24,115 bases of DNA, taken from a virus. The translations under genes and the position numbers were made by a program. Where the stretch lies: the IMG/VR virus record IMGVR_UViG_3300023235_000131, positions 1 through 24,115 of that record; one strand, 5' to 3'. Of this stretch, positions 6,084 to 16,200 are shown piece after piece (position 1 is the stretch's first letter; every line of letters begins with the position of its first letter). Under the pieces are notes generated by a model. The model saw only the letters and a program-made list of their open reading frames with translations, searched no databases and was not told the origin of the DNA.

Positions 6084-6821
6084 ATGACTTTTGATAAAGA
6101 TAACTGGGCTAGACAGTCCGATGCTATGAACACTGGTGGTATTACGGTTGATGCTGTTATTTATAACGCACCTGCTGTATTCACTTATCGTAGTGCTGGT
6201 GATAACTCAGCTACTATAGCTGGTGCAGATTACTTTGCTAACGCACGTTATGACTTAGCTGTTGGTGACATTATCGACGCTCAGGGTAGTGATACTCTAG
6301 CTAGATTAAGTGTTGCTGCTGTTAGTCGTACTGCTGGAACAATTACAACTACTATTCAATCTGTAACTACTGTTGCTAGTGACTCAATTACTTCAGCTAA
6401 GATGGATCCATTATTGCTTAAGTATGTTGCTGTTGCTGTGAGTGCTTCTGCATTTAACGGTATGTATGTAACACCGATTCAATTAGTTGCTGCTGGTGGT
6501 GCTGATACATTATTAGTTCTTGATAGAGTTCAACTATTAGAAACTTATAATTCTGCTGCATATGCTGCTGGTGGTGTCATAGCTGTTCAGTATGATAATA
6601 CAGCTAATGGTGCTGGTGTAATCGCATCTACAACTTTAGCTGCTGCAACCTTCCAAGGTACAGTAAGTGAAGCATTTGCATTAAATGCTGGTGTTGTTGA
6701 CCAACCATTCTCAACTGCTGTAAATAAAGGTTTATTCCTTTCTAACGTTACTCAAGCATTCACTACTGGTGATTCTGCTATGGTTGCGCATGTTTGGTAT
6801 AAAGAAATTCCTAGCGTTTAA
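6084..6821 (+). CDS. Putative head decoration / minor structural protein
   Basis: A 245-aa protein, Ala/Val/Thr/Ser-rich and beta-rich, with no signal peptide. The N-terminal part has VFTYRSAGDNSATIAGADYF (about 33-52), then L-x-x-G-D-I-I-D-A-Q-G, a pattern found in small structural proteins located next to capsid in other phages. The C-terminal half forms a second beta-rich region. It was once presumably contiguous with capsid, before the HNH gene came between them. It uses many CGT Arg codons, fitting high expression. A strong intrinsic terminator follows. A capsid-surface decoration protein or head fibre is the likely role, but no structure-based evidence can be given here. Confidence 0.5.
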   Translation: MTFDKDNWARQSDAMNTGGITVDAVIYNAPAVFTYRSAGDNSATIAGADYFANARYDLAVGDIIDAQGSDTLARLSVAAVSRTAGTITTTIQSVTTVASDSITSAKMDPLLLKYVAVAVSASAFNGMYVTPIQLVAAGGADTLLVLDRVQLLETYNSAAYAAGGVIAVQYDNTANGAGVIASTTLAAATFQGTVSEAFALNAGVVDQPFSTAVNKGLFLSNVTQAFTTGDSAMVAHVWYKEIPSV

Positions 6822-6836
6822 TTGGTATTTCGAATT

Positions 6837-6863
6837 AGCACCTGCTTATGTGGGTGCTTTTTT
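6837..6863 (+). terminator. Intrinsic (rho-independent) terminator after the head genes
   Basis: AGCACC (6837-6842) pairs with GGTGCT (6853-6858), with an optional T-G closing pair, and is followed by six T in a row. It lies 15 nt after the decoration stop and just before the adaptor gene. In T7 a comparable terminator follows the capsid gene and lowers expression of downstream tail genes. The same use is inferred here. Confidence 0.85.
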
Positions 6864-6876
6864 ATAGGGGTGTTGC

Positions 6877-7476
6877 ATGAATTCTTTAGCTTCAAAAACA
6901 AGAATAATCAGTTTAGCTATAGGATTGATGGGTCATAAACCTATACAGTCATTAGAGAACGCTGATGATTTAGTAGTAAGTGCAGAACAAGCATTTGATT
7001 TATTATTACCTTCAGTACTATCTAAAATACCTTGGCGTTTTGCTACGCAGATTGCCCAGTTAAGTAAATTAAATATCCCACCAGTTTCTAAGGCTTGGAG
7101 TTATGTTTATTCATTGCCTGCTGGATGGTTAAAAACTATAAGAATGCATCCTCAGACTTACGCTTGGGACATATACGAGAATAAGCAGATGTACACAAAT
7201 TTCAATGGTGAATGGTATATGGAATATGTATTTCAGCCAGACACACAATTGTTACCTGAAAGTTTTGTTGAATATTTTATATATGAGATCGCATGTTTTC
7301 TAGCGTTAAGCTCAGCACAAAGCACAGGTTACTATCAGATTTTAGAAGCTAAAAGGATTCAACTACAGGCATTTGCAAGTGCTTCTGACGCACAGAACCG
7401 ACCACAAGGTTCACAAATTCTGTTCCCAGTATTAGCAAATAGAAACATAGCTACTTCAGAATATTCCTTTAATTAA
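6877..7476 (+). CDS. Tail tubular protein A (adaptor / gatekeeper, gp11-like)
   Basis: A 199-aa protein with the T7 gp11-family pattern: an N-terminal helix bundle (SLASKTRIISLAIGLMGHKP), AFDLLLPSVLSKIPWRFA (about 39-56) with the conserved PWRFA, QLSKL, then W-S-Y-V-Y-S-L-P (73-80), and a C-terminal helix. It forms the ring between portal and nozzle. T7 gp11 is 196 aa. The ribosome site AGGGG overlaps the end of the terminator region. The nozzle gene starts 9 nt after the stop behind AAAGGTGAG, so the two are expressed together. Confidence 0.88.
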   Translation: MNSLASKTRIISLAIGLMGHKPIQSLENADDLVVSAEQAFDLLLPSVLSKIPWRFATQIAQLSKLNIPPVSKAWSYVYSLPAGWLKTIRMHPQTYAWDIYENKQMYTNFNGEWYMEYVFQPDTQLLPESFVEYFIYEIACFLALSSAQSTGYYQILEAKRIQLQAFASASDAQNRPQGSQILFPVLANRNIATSEYSFN

Positions 7477-7485
7477 AGGTGAGTC

Positions 7486-10305
7486 ATGGCAATAACTTAT
7501 TGGACACAAGACGTATTTTCGCAGGGTGAGTTATCGCCGTTAATGTATTCACGAGTTACAGTAACTCAATATTTTAATTCGATGAAGACCGCCAAAAACG
7601 TTTTTACTATCCCTCAAGGCGGAGCGACTAAAAGATTTGGTACGAAGTTTCTGAATCAGATCTTAGGTGAGACTGATTACAAAAATACTTTTTTTAAGTC
7701 TTGGCAATATTTAGATGAATGTACTTATATTGTTGTAGCACTGCCAGGATGTTTTGATTATTATCTTGAGGGAACACTTCAAGAAAGATTACCTGTTGTA
7801 TTAGAAGCTGATGAGATTAGAGTATTTGATTATACAGTTTTAGATGCTCGCTTTAGAGTAACAACTGGATTGAGAAAGCCATTTGATATGGTTAGAACTA
7901 ATTTTGATGCTAAGACTGTTAATGGTTTTACTGCAAGTACATTAACTGTTACTACTTCAGTTCTTGTTGTGGGCCGTGTTGCACCAATTGTATTTACTGG
8001 TGGTGTTGCGCCTCTTAGTGTGCCAGTTATAGTATTAGGAACTCAGTATTTTTCACGAGTAATAACGACAAATTCTTTTGCTGTATATGCCACCGCAGCA
8101 GATGCTAATGCTGATGTAAATAGAAACGCAATTACTAATGCTGGTACAACTGTTACAGCCACATTTGACTACACAGGAATAATATTAGGTTTTGCTCCTA
8201 CTACTTTAACAATAGATTGTGAAATGTTGACGGTTGATGATGTTTCAGCAGTAACTTTTTTAACTCCTGTACCTACTTCATCGCCACAAATCAGATTATT
8301 AATAACTTATTTTTCAAGAGCTATAACATCTTCCTCAGTTGCAATTTATTTAACTGCTGAAGAAGCTGTTGCTGATGTTAATAGATATGATATTTCTGCT
8401 ATAGGTGCTGTAGGTAAAATTGTATTTCAAAACAAATTCACATTAACAGACGTAGTATTTAGAAATGTACCAGTGTTTGATTTTGGTGAGGTTAATTATG
8501 ATGGTCATAGCTTTAAACTAAGTGCTGCTACTGGTACTGCAACATTAACTTCTTCAGTTGTGGCAGGTTTTTTTGATAACTCCTACATTGGCGGTTCTTA
8601 TGTTGGTAATGGCGGAGTAGGTAGAATTATATCTGTTGGCTCTGCAACTGTTTTAACTTTGTCGGTTCTAACTACATTTACAGATATTGCTATTCAATCA
8701 GGTAAGAATGTTGTGGTAACTAAACCTGCTTGGAGTGATGAAACTGCTGGTGTCGCTGGTTCAGCTAAAGGATGGCCAAAAAAATGCTCTTCATATCAAT
8801 CAAGAGCTATTTTTGCGTCAACTGAGTTATTACCTAATGGAGTTTGGTTATCTGTTATTAATAACTATGCAGATTTTAATGATTTAGAAACAGATGATGA
8901 TTCTGCTATTAGTTGGTATCCAACAAGTAATAATGTGAATGTTATTAAGTTTATTGTGCCTTACAGGTCACTAACAATTCACACTAATAGCGGTATTTAT
9001 TCAACTCCTTTACTTCAAGATTCAGCGATAACACCTAAGAATTTTAGTTTGACTTTGCAAGATTCCACACCAGCCACAGTAGTTTCACCGCGTGCTATTG
9101 ATAATCAGATTATTATTTTATCGGGTAACGATGCTCATACTATGACTTATGATGGTATGAATAATGCTTATACGTCTAATTTAATCTCGGTAGTTAATGA
9201 GCAAGTAATAAGAGATCCTATTGATGAGTCAGAGTTCAGAGATTTAAGTCAAGCTGGTTCTCGATATATGTTTGTAGTTAATAAAAGCGGAAGCTTAGCT
9301 ATATACCAAACCATTATTGAGGAAAAAATTTCAGGTTGGACTACTTCAGTTTTAGAGCAATCATATGGCACAGCAAAATTTAGAGCTGTAACAAGTAATT
9401 TTGATGGTCGCTTATGGTTTATGAATGAAAGAGAACTGGCTTCTGCATCGGCTACTATTGCTATAACAGCTTTTAGTGGTAATGAAATGACTGCCACTGC
9501 TAGTAACTTTGAAGTTCAAACTGTCACAGCATTAAAATTTACAGTTGTTGGAGCTGCCTTTATTACAACACCTCAAATTACAACTAGTGTTTATTATTGG
9601 ACTGTAGGTATAGATGCAAATACTTTTATAGCATATCTAACTCAAGCAGATGCGATAGCCTCAACTAATCCAATAGCTATTGAAGCTACTGCTACAATTG
9701 GCGGAACTACAGTTGAGCCTTGGCCATTAGTAACAAGACTTGAAGTTGAAGAGTTAGCAAGCAGTGGTGTAGTTGATGGAGCTGGAAATTATTCAGGTGC
9801 TTTAACAAGCACATTAACAAGTGCTGCTAGATTCAATGCTCAAGAAGTTAAGATTCAAGGCAAAGTAACTGGCCTAGAAGATAATGGTTATGGATTTGAA
9901 GCTATTGGTTTTGGTGATGAAATTCAGGTGGTGGCTCACGGCCTACCAGTTGATATAACTCAAGCTGAATATGGCTTTCCTATAGAAACTATTATTGAGC
10001 CAATGCCTTTAAGTATTTCAATGGGCAAGCAAATACAATCTAGTAATTTAGCTAAGCCTAAGCATATTAAGTACGCTTCATTTATGGTGAATGAGACTAT
10101 AGGTGGTACTGTTAATAATGTGCCGATAGCAGTAAATAAATTTAATCAAGTTGGTTTTGGTGTTCCACCTACACCGATGACTGGCTTCTTTGAGTTTTCT
10201 GTAGCAAAAGGATGGGATGATTTCAATAATCCTACATTTACAATCAAGCACAATGAGCCATTTAACTTTAGGTTGCTTGGTATTTTCTATACTTTGGAGA
10301 TCTAG
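7486..10305 (+). CDS. Tail tubular protein B (nozzle, gp12-like) with repeat insertions
   Basis: A 939-aa protein, longer than T7 gp12 (794 aa). The N-terminus has the family pattern FSQGELSPLMYSRVTVTQYF (11-30) and IPQGGATKRFGTKF (42-55). The middle (AWSDETAGVAGSAKGWPKKC, then YQSRAIFAS) and the PYRSLTIHTNSGIYS region also match the nozzle family. Three copies of a degenerate beta module occur at about residues 187-225, 274-310 and 699-740, of the form Y-[FY]-[SW]-R-x-I-x-x-x-S-x-A-[VI]-Y-x-T-A-x-x-A. These may be inserted domains on the nozzle surface. The protein makes the distal tail tube through which DNA leaves. Confidence 0.88.
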   Translation: MAITYWTQDVFSQGELSPLMYSRVTVTQYFNSMKTAKNVFTIPQGGATKRFGTKFLNQILGETDYKNTFFKSWQYLDECTYIVVALPGCFDYYLEGTLQERLPVVLEADEIRVFDYTVLDARFRVTTGLRKPFDMVRTNFDAKTVNGFTASTLTVTTSVLVVGRVAPIVFTGGVAPLSVPVIVLGTQYFSRVITTNSFAVYATAADANADVNRNAITNAGTTVTATFDYTGIILGFAPTTLTIDCEMLTVDDVSAVTFLTPVPTSSPQIRLLITYFSRAITSSSVAIYLTAEEAVADVNRYDISAIGAVGKIVFQNKFTLTDVVFRNVPVFDFGEVNYDGHSFKLSAATGTATLTSSVVAGFFDNSYIGGSYVGNGGVGRIISVGSATVLTLSVLTTFTDIAIQSGKNVVVTKPAWSDETAGVAGSAKGWPKKCSSYQSRAIFASTELLPNGVWLSVINNYADFNDLETDDDSAISWYPTSNNVNVIKFIVPYRSLTIHTNSGIYSTPLLQDSAITPKNFSLTLQDSTPATVVSPRAIDNQIIILSGNDAHTMTYDGMNNAYTSNLISVVNEQVIRDPIDESEFRDLSQAGSRYMFVVNKSGSLAIYQTIIEEKISGWTTSVLEQSYGTAKFRAVTSNFDGRLWFMNERELASASATIAITAFSGNEMTATASNFEVQTVTALKFTVVGAAFITTPQITTSVYYWTVGIDANTFIAYLTQADAIASTNPIAIEATATIGGTTVEPWPLVTRLEVEELASSGVVDGAGNYSGALTSTLTSAARFNAQEVKIQGKVTGLEDNGYGFEAIGFGDEIQVVAHGLPVDITQAEYGFPIETIIEPMPLSISMGKQIQSSNLAKPKHIKYASFMVNETIGGTVNNVPIAVNKFNQVGFGVPPTPMTGFFEFSVAKGWDDFNNPTFTIKHNEPFNFRLLGIFYTLEI

Positions 10306-10307
10306 TT

Positions 10308-10796
10308 ATGGCAGCAGCAGCAGCAATGGTAGCAATTCAGATAGCCGGTACTATGATGAGTGTTTTTAAAGGCGCTAATCAGAGAAGCATAATGGAAGCC
10401 GGAAGAGCAGTTGAGCATGACCAACTACTTACTAACTTACAGATGTTAAACGCACAGTCCGCTCAGGAATCATTAGCAGAGATGAAACAGTTGCGTGAAA
10501 ATATTGGCTCTCAGATTGCTATACAAGCAGCTAGAGGCACAGCAAGTGGCGCAGGTAGTGCCGCTTCATTACAAGCACGCTCTAAAGGTAAGTTTGGTGA
10601 GGACGAACAGTCAAGACGACTTAATTTATTAGCTAAACAATCAGCTCTTAAAGCAGCGGATTCTATGTCAGGCTTTAATACTTTAGCTGGTGAGACTAAG
10701 TTAGGCCAAGCTGTATCTGAAAAGATCTTTAATACGATCGGAACTAAATCAACCACTGACTACTTTTTTGGTGGCGCAAAGAAGGAAAGTAAGTAA
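10308..10796 (+). CDS. Internal virion protein, gp14-like
   Basis: A 162-aa protein starting with an Ala-rich hydrophobic segment (residues 2-21) that could insert in a membrane, followed by helical Gln/Ala-rich sequence and a Gly/Ala/Ser linker (ARGTASGAGSAASL, about 75-88). T7 gp14 (196 aa) has the same order and role: an ejected core protein forming the outer-membrane pore. It begins 2 nt after the nozzle stop, and its stop overlaps the next start (TAATG). The start codon is followed by five GCA repeats. Assigned by position, size and composition. Confidence 0.65.
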   Translation: MAAAAAMVAIQIAGTMMSVFKGANQRSIMEAGRAVEHDQLLTNLQMLNAQSAQESLAEMKQLRENIGSQIAIQAARGTASGAGSAASLQARSKGKFGEDEQSRRLNLLAKQSALKAADSMSGFNTLAGETKLGQAVSEKIFNTIGTKSTTDYFFGGAKKESK

Positions 10797-13234
10797 TGGC
10801 TGATAAATTACCTGAATTTGAAAATCAAGTTAAGTTACAACCAACTTTATTACCTCAAGGTATTGGTCAGGCAGCCGCAAAATTTGCTGCTTCTAATACC
10901 TTTCTTGGAGATTTAGGGGCTAAGATAGCTCAAACTTCCTCAAATGCAATTAATACTCAAATGGGTTATGAAGCTGGGCTTAATCCTGATGGCTCAAATT
11001 TCATACCTATTACTGATGCTGATAAAGTTTGGAAGGAGTCCTATGATTCAGCTTCTTCAATGAAGCTAAGTTCTGATTTTCAACAATTATCTTTAAAAGC
11101 TCAGGCTGAAGTAAATAAATTAGATAAGATTACTGATGAATCTCAAGCAATTTATTTGCAAACTATGACACAGGGCATGGAAGAAAATCTTAATCTTGCT
11201 CCTGCTAGTATACGTGGAAAGTTGAAACAAAATTATGAAAGTCACTTAGCCTTAAGTGTATCTAATATTGAAAATAAAAAGATTGAGCAAGACAAAGCAC
11301 AAGCTAAGTCTCAAACTATTGCAGATAATAGAGGCATAACAACAGAAATTTATGATCAAGGCTATAGTGGTCATCCTGAAACTTCCATAAGACTTAACAA
11401 TGAATCCCTAACTAATACTGATAACTTAGTTAAGACTGGTGGTTTAACGCCAGTTCAAAAAGAAACTATAGATTCGGGCAATAGAATTAGTATGTGGTCA
11501 GGAATTTTTGGAGGCAAAGCTGAATCTGCTAGGGTACAAGAAAGAAGTGGATTAGTTGAAGATAGAGATTCTTTAGGAAGATATTTGGATTCTTTGCAAG
11601 GCACAATGGATGGTTTGAAAATTCCACCACAGGAACAGCAAGCAATAACATCTAATGTCATGTCTAGCTTGAAGAATACTCTTCTAGCTAAAGAGCGTGA
11701 AGATACTTCTAAAGGTTTAACGTTCACTCAAAATTCAGTTAAGGGTTTGACATTACCGACAGACATTGCAGAAAACTATGAGAATATGCCTACAGTAAAA
11801 GCGCAGGCATTAGAGATCGCGGATAGTAAAAGAAGAAATTCAACTAATTCTTCAGCTCAGAGGATACAGAATTTAGTAGCTAATCCAACTAGCCAAGCTG
11901 CCTACTTAAACGCATCTACAACTCAACAGAACCAAGCATTTAATCTTAGTGTTTCTAATCGTATGCAATCTGATGGCATTAGTCTTGAAGAAGCAAGAAT
12001 ACAGATGGGCGGAGATTTTTCTGGGCCAGTTAAAATAAATATAGATACGATTAATTCAGATGCTCATCAAAAAGATTCTTCTTCAATACAAAAAGCCATT
12101 ACTGTTTATGATGGTATACAAAAAATAAATAAGAATAATACCGTTGGAGTAACACAAGATACTATTGAGCGTATGGAATCTTACAAAGCTAATTCTTATG
12201 TAAGTAGCAATCCTCAACTTGCTGCAAATCAGGTATATGAAGATTTTGATTTTAAAAGTAAAGATCAACAGGAAGCAGTTAATAAAGGTTGGCGTGCTGC
12301 TTTAGCTAAAAATATTGGCAGCACTATCAAAGAGCAAAATAGTGCTACAGAGAAAGCTATGAATGATGCTACGGGTAAAACCGTAATGAACATTGATTTT
12401 ATGAGAGATGAGTTTCTTAAAGCTACTAAAACTGCATGGAGTCATAATAATATGAACTTTACAGCAGCGTGGAATGCAGCGTCTCAAAAAATGAAACAAA
12501 CTACAGGCTTTGATACTACGTGGTCTGGAACTAGTAATTTCCCTGATAATCTATTTAGACAGAAAGGCATAATTACTAATCGACCTATACAAGATGCTTT
12601 TGGTGTAGGCCCTCATAACCCCGGATTAATGCAAACATTTATTGTTTCTCATGCTAAAAATATCTTTGATAATTTTAATTCAATAAGTGATACAACAAAA
12701 TTTAGAATGATTAAACGTAAAACAAATCTTGAAGAAGCAGGGATTATAAAAGAAAATTTAGATCTTAATCCGTTTTTTCCAATGGACTCACCTGCAAAGG
12801 ATAGGCAGTTTAATCGAGAAGAAGAGCAAACGAAGTATGATCACTTTTTGCATGGTCAAAATATTGAGTTTGATATAATTGATAAAAATCAAGTTAGGTC
12901 TAGGCATACGATTTATCTTGTTGCTGATGATACAATATCTGAAAGAAAAGATGGAACTATTAAAGGTTGGAACTTGTGGACTATGGATAGCAAAGGGGCT
13001 TCCACCTCGTTATCTAGTTTACTTGGGAAAATAGACGCTCCATCTTTACAACTTAATAAAAAAGATGTTTGGGGTAGATATATTAAACATGTAGGCACAG
13101 GTACACCTTCTGAAAAAGCTGGTCAGTATATTGATAGAAGCTCACCGGAAAACTTTGAAGGGAACCCTTTTAAAACTACTACTGATATAGCTACCGCGTT
13201 AATGAAATTTAGACACTTCCTTAGCTTGGACTAA
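10796..13234 (+). CDS. Internal virion protein, gp15-like
   Basis: An 812-aa protein, mostly predicted helical, rich in Gln, Asn, Ser and Lys, with no signal peptide or clear membrane helix. T7 gp15 (747 aa) is the ejectosome's periplasmic tube subunit and occupies the same place between gp14 and gp16. The N-terminal pattern VKLQPTLLPQGIGQAAAKF (about 12-30) followed by helical sequence is common in these proteins. There is no enzymatic motif. The start overlaps the preceding stop and follows AAGGAA. The next gene begins 1 nt after its stop, with a weak TGGA ribosome site, pointing to coupled translation. Confidence 0.7.
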   Translation: MADKLPEFENQVKLQPTLLPQGIGQAAAKFAASNTFLGDLGAKIAQTSSNAINTQMGYEAGLNPDGSNFIPITDADKVWKESYDSASSMKLSSDFQQLSLKAQAEVNKLDKITDESQAIYLQTMTQGMEENLNLAPASIRGKLKQNYESHLALSVSNIENKKIEQDKAQAKSQTIADNRGITTEIYDQGYSGHPETSIRLNNESLTNTDNLVKTGGLTPVQKETIDSGNRISMWSGIFGGKAESARVQERSGLVEDRDSLGRYLDSLQGTMDGLKIPPQEQQAITSNVMSSLKNTLLAKEREDTSKGLTFTQNSVKGLTLPTDIAENYENMPTVKAQALEIADSKRRNSTNSSAQRIQNLVANPTSQAAYLNASTTQQNQAFNLSVSNRMQSDGISLEEARIQMGGDFSGPVKINIDTINSDAHQKDSSSIQKAITVYDGIQKINKNNTVGVTQDTIERMESYKANSYVSSNPQLAANQVYEDFDFKSKDQQEAVNKGWRAALAKNIGSTIKEQNSATEKAMNDATGKTVMNIDFMRDEFLKATKTAWSHNNMNFTAAWNAASQKMKQTTGFDTTWSGTSNFPDNLFRQKGIITNRPIQDAFGVGPHNPGLMQTFIVSHAKNIFDNFNSISDTTKFRMIKRKTNLEEAGIIKENLDLNPFFPMDSPAKDRQFNREEEQTKYDHFLHGQNIEFDIIDKNQVRSRHTIYLVADDTISERKDGTIKGWNLWTMDSKGASTSLSSLLGKIDAPSLQLNKKDVWGRYIKHVGTGTPSEKAGQYIDRSSPENFEGNPFKTTTDIATALMKFRHFLSLD

Positions 13235-13235
13235 T

Positions 13236-16200
13236 ATGACTCAACAAAAACATGAATTAAATAAAGATGCTTCAAAGTGGGTTAGTTATGTTATTGACAA
13301 AACTGGCCTTAATGAAAAACAAGCATTAGCTTTAATGGGCAATCTGTCTATGGAGTCTTTAGGGCTTCATAATACACAAGAGTTAGACCCAACTGTAAAA
13401 GGTTCTAAAGGTGGGACTGGTTGGGGACAATGGACAGGGCCAAGACGCAAACAGTTTGAAGCATTTGTTGATAAAAATAATCTTGATATAAATTCTGATG
13501 AAGCCAATGCTAAATTTTTAGTTAATGATTTAAAAAATACAGATGGGAAAAGTACAGTTCCTAATTTTTTGAATTCCTTGAAAAAAACTTCAACAACAGA
13601 TGAAGCTAACAATCTTACTGTAAATCAATATCTTTTCCCTAAAAACAGAGATACATTAGATACTAGAAAAGGGTTTATAAATGAATTATCAGATGTTTTT
13701 AATTCAAGTAAGAATCAATTTCAAGAAGATAAATATGAACCATCTTTTAAATTACCTGATGTTGTTCAACCTGACTTAACTGACACACCTCAAGAACCAG
13801 TAGAAGCACCATCTTATGAGCCTACACAAGAAATAAAACAACCTGAGATTCCTTTAGAACAACAGCAAGAAGCTCAAAATGATCTTCAAGAAGATGTTAT
13901 AGGTTATACAGATGAGAACGCCATTAAGTTAGGTGGTGAGGCATGGGAACAATTCTATACGCAAACTGGTAATGTTGGTTTAAAAAAGCCTTTAACAACT
14001 CAAGATTTTAATGACTCATCTAAAGCCTACGGGCCTAATACAGTCCAAACAAGCAGTACTCTGCCTCACATTGTTGATGTTAATAAAAAGCATGAGTTAT
14101 CTGATAATAGCTGGAGTGTAAAAGGTGCGCCTGATGCTCCTGAAGTGGGACTAGGTATTTTCTCTACAGCTTTAGAAACTATAAAAAGAAATTCTTTTGT
14201 TGGAAATATTGCTCAAGAACAAAGTTTCCGTAATGCTGTACTTGATGATAGTGGTGACGAAGCTCCGGCTGGCTGGACTTGGAAAACTGATTTAGAACCT
14301 ATATTAGAAGCTACCCCTAGTGAGTATTGGAATAGATTTTTATATGCTAAAAATCCACGCCAAAGAGAAAATATTATTAATTGGATTCATGATCAAGAAG
14401 TTAAAAATGAACAGTATGATAATGGTAGTTATATAGGTGCTTTTGGTGGGGCTGTAATAAGTGGTTTATCACCTGAGATCTTATATCCTCTTGGCATGGC
14501 TATGAAGTCAGCTAAAATGTCTACAACAGCTCTTCATTTTAATCTAGCGGCTTCTACCGGAATTGCTATGTCAGCCATATCCCATAACTATTTAATGCAG
14601 ACCACGGTCGCTACAGGGAACCTATCTGATTTTGCATACGATACTTTTATAGATACAACCGCTGGCTTGTTGTTTGTTGGTGCTAGTAATGTTCCAAGAC
14701 TAGCTAAAACTTTGGGAGATAAACTTGATGGATGGTCAATCAATGCTAGGAAACAAGCAAAGTATGGCAGCCAAGGTATAACACCTAAGTTTAAATTACT
14801 TGAAAATGGCACGATTGATACTAAAAATCCTTATGTTGCTGACGTAGCTGGGGCCGATAATTCAACTCAAAGTGTTGGTGCTGCTGAAGTTGCAGAGGCG
14901 CATGAGTTTTATCAATCTGGATTATCTGAAGAAGGTTTATTTAAATGGATTGGTTTTAGGAATATAGCTAAATGGATATCACCACAGTTCAAAGGTTTAA
15001 ATAGTGGTAACTCAGTAGTTAATTTCATTACATTAAGAACTGATGATACGGTTATTAAAACTATTGGTAATAAAGATATTCAAGCTAACCCAATAAATTT
15101 TTTATCTAGGTTTGCATACTACAATGATAAAACCTCTCAGGCTGCTGGCCAATTATTATCTTTGTTTTATGAAGCAAATGGTATGGGTGCTGGTCAGAAT
15201 AATGGTGATGCTTTAAGAAGAGCCGCTACAAGATTATCATCGGGCTTAGATATGGATTGGGATGCTTTCGGTGAAGAAGTGATACTAGCAACTATTAACG
15301 GTTTGGCTCACTCTAATCCTAAAGTTAATGAAGCAGCAGCTCTATTTTTTAATGAGCAGCTAGAAACCTTTACTAGATTCGGTAAGATCTTTAATTACCC
15401 TACGAATGAAGCATTTGTTAAGACTGCTAATCAATATGCAAACATTGTTTATGACAGACATGAATTAAAAAAACGTCCTAAAGATTTCAGGGATATGAGT
15501 ATTGCTTCACAGATAGAAAGAAATAAATTAATCAATGTTCACATGAATCCTATTAATGAAATGGTTGAACATCTTGCTTCATTGAAAGATCTTAAAGCTG
15601 AGCGAGAACTTGATATAGCTTTAACTCCTGATGAGCTTGCTGCTGTAGATACTAAGATTAAAACTAAAGAGACTTTATTTAAAATAGCTGAGTCGCCTGA
15701 AGATAAGGCAGCTATTAAAGCTGAGATTCTTGAGTTGAAAAAAAGCAGGCGCAGAAAAGGGGTGTTCTCTTTAGCTGATAGAGGTGAAATGGACTTCGAT
15801 ATTGAAGTTGCAAAAGCTAATCTATTAAATGAGAGAAGAAAAGTTGCTGATTTAGCAAGAAGCACTCCTGAAACTACTATGGCTATTGAAAACTTTGACG
15901 GTGTATCTGGTGAAGATTCGTTAGCTATTCAAGGCATTTTAGAACCTAAAAAGAAAGCTGAAGCTGAGCATTCTAAAAAGAAACGAAAAGTTGCTCTATC
16001 TGAAAATGCTGAAAAGAAGATTAAAAAAGAAATTGTTGCGTTAAAAAAGAAGAGAGCATTAGTAAATGAAGAAACTTATGTCTCAACTGATAAAAATAAA
16101 TCAAGACGAGATCGTAAGCATAAAATATTTAATGAAAAATTAAATGCTAAAAAAGAAGCTTTGAATAAAGAGATTCAAAAAGCAGAAGAAGCTTTAGTTA

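Noticed and set aside
10311-10325. Five GCA repeats as a phase-variable microsatellite
   Set aside because: Trinucleotide units keep the frame and simply encode Ala in a hydrophobic N-terminus. There is no sign of switching.
15539-15865. A 108-codon minus-strand frame
   Set aside because: It is the complement of the Lys/Glu-rich coiled-coil coding region, giving a spurious Ser/Leu-rich frame.
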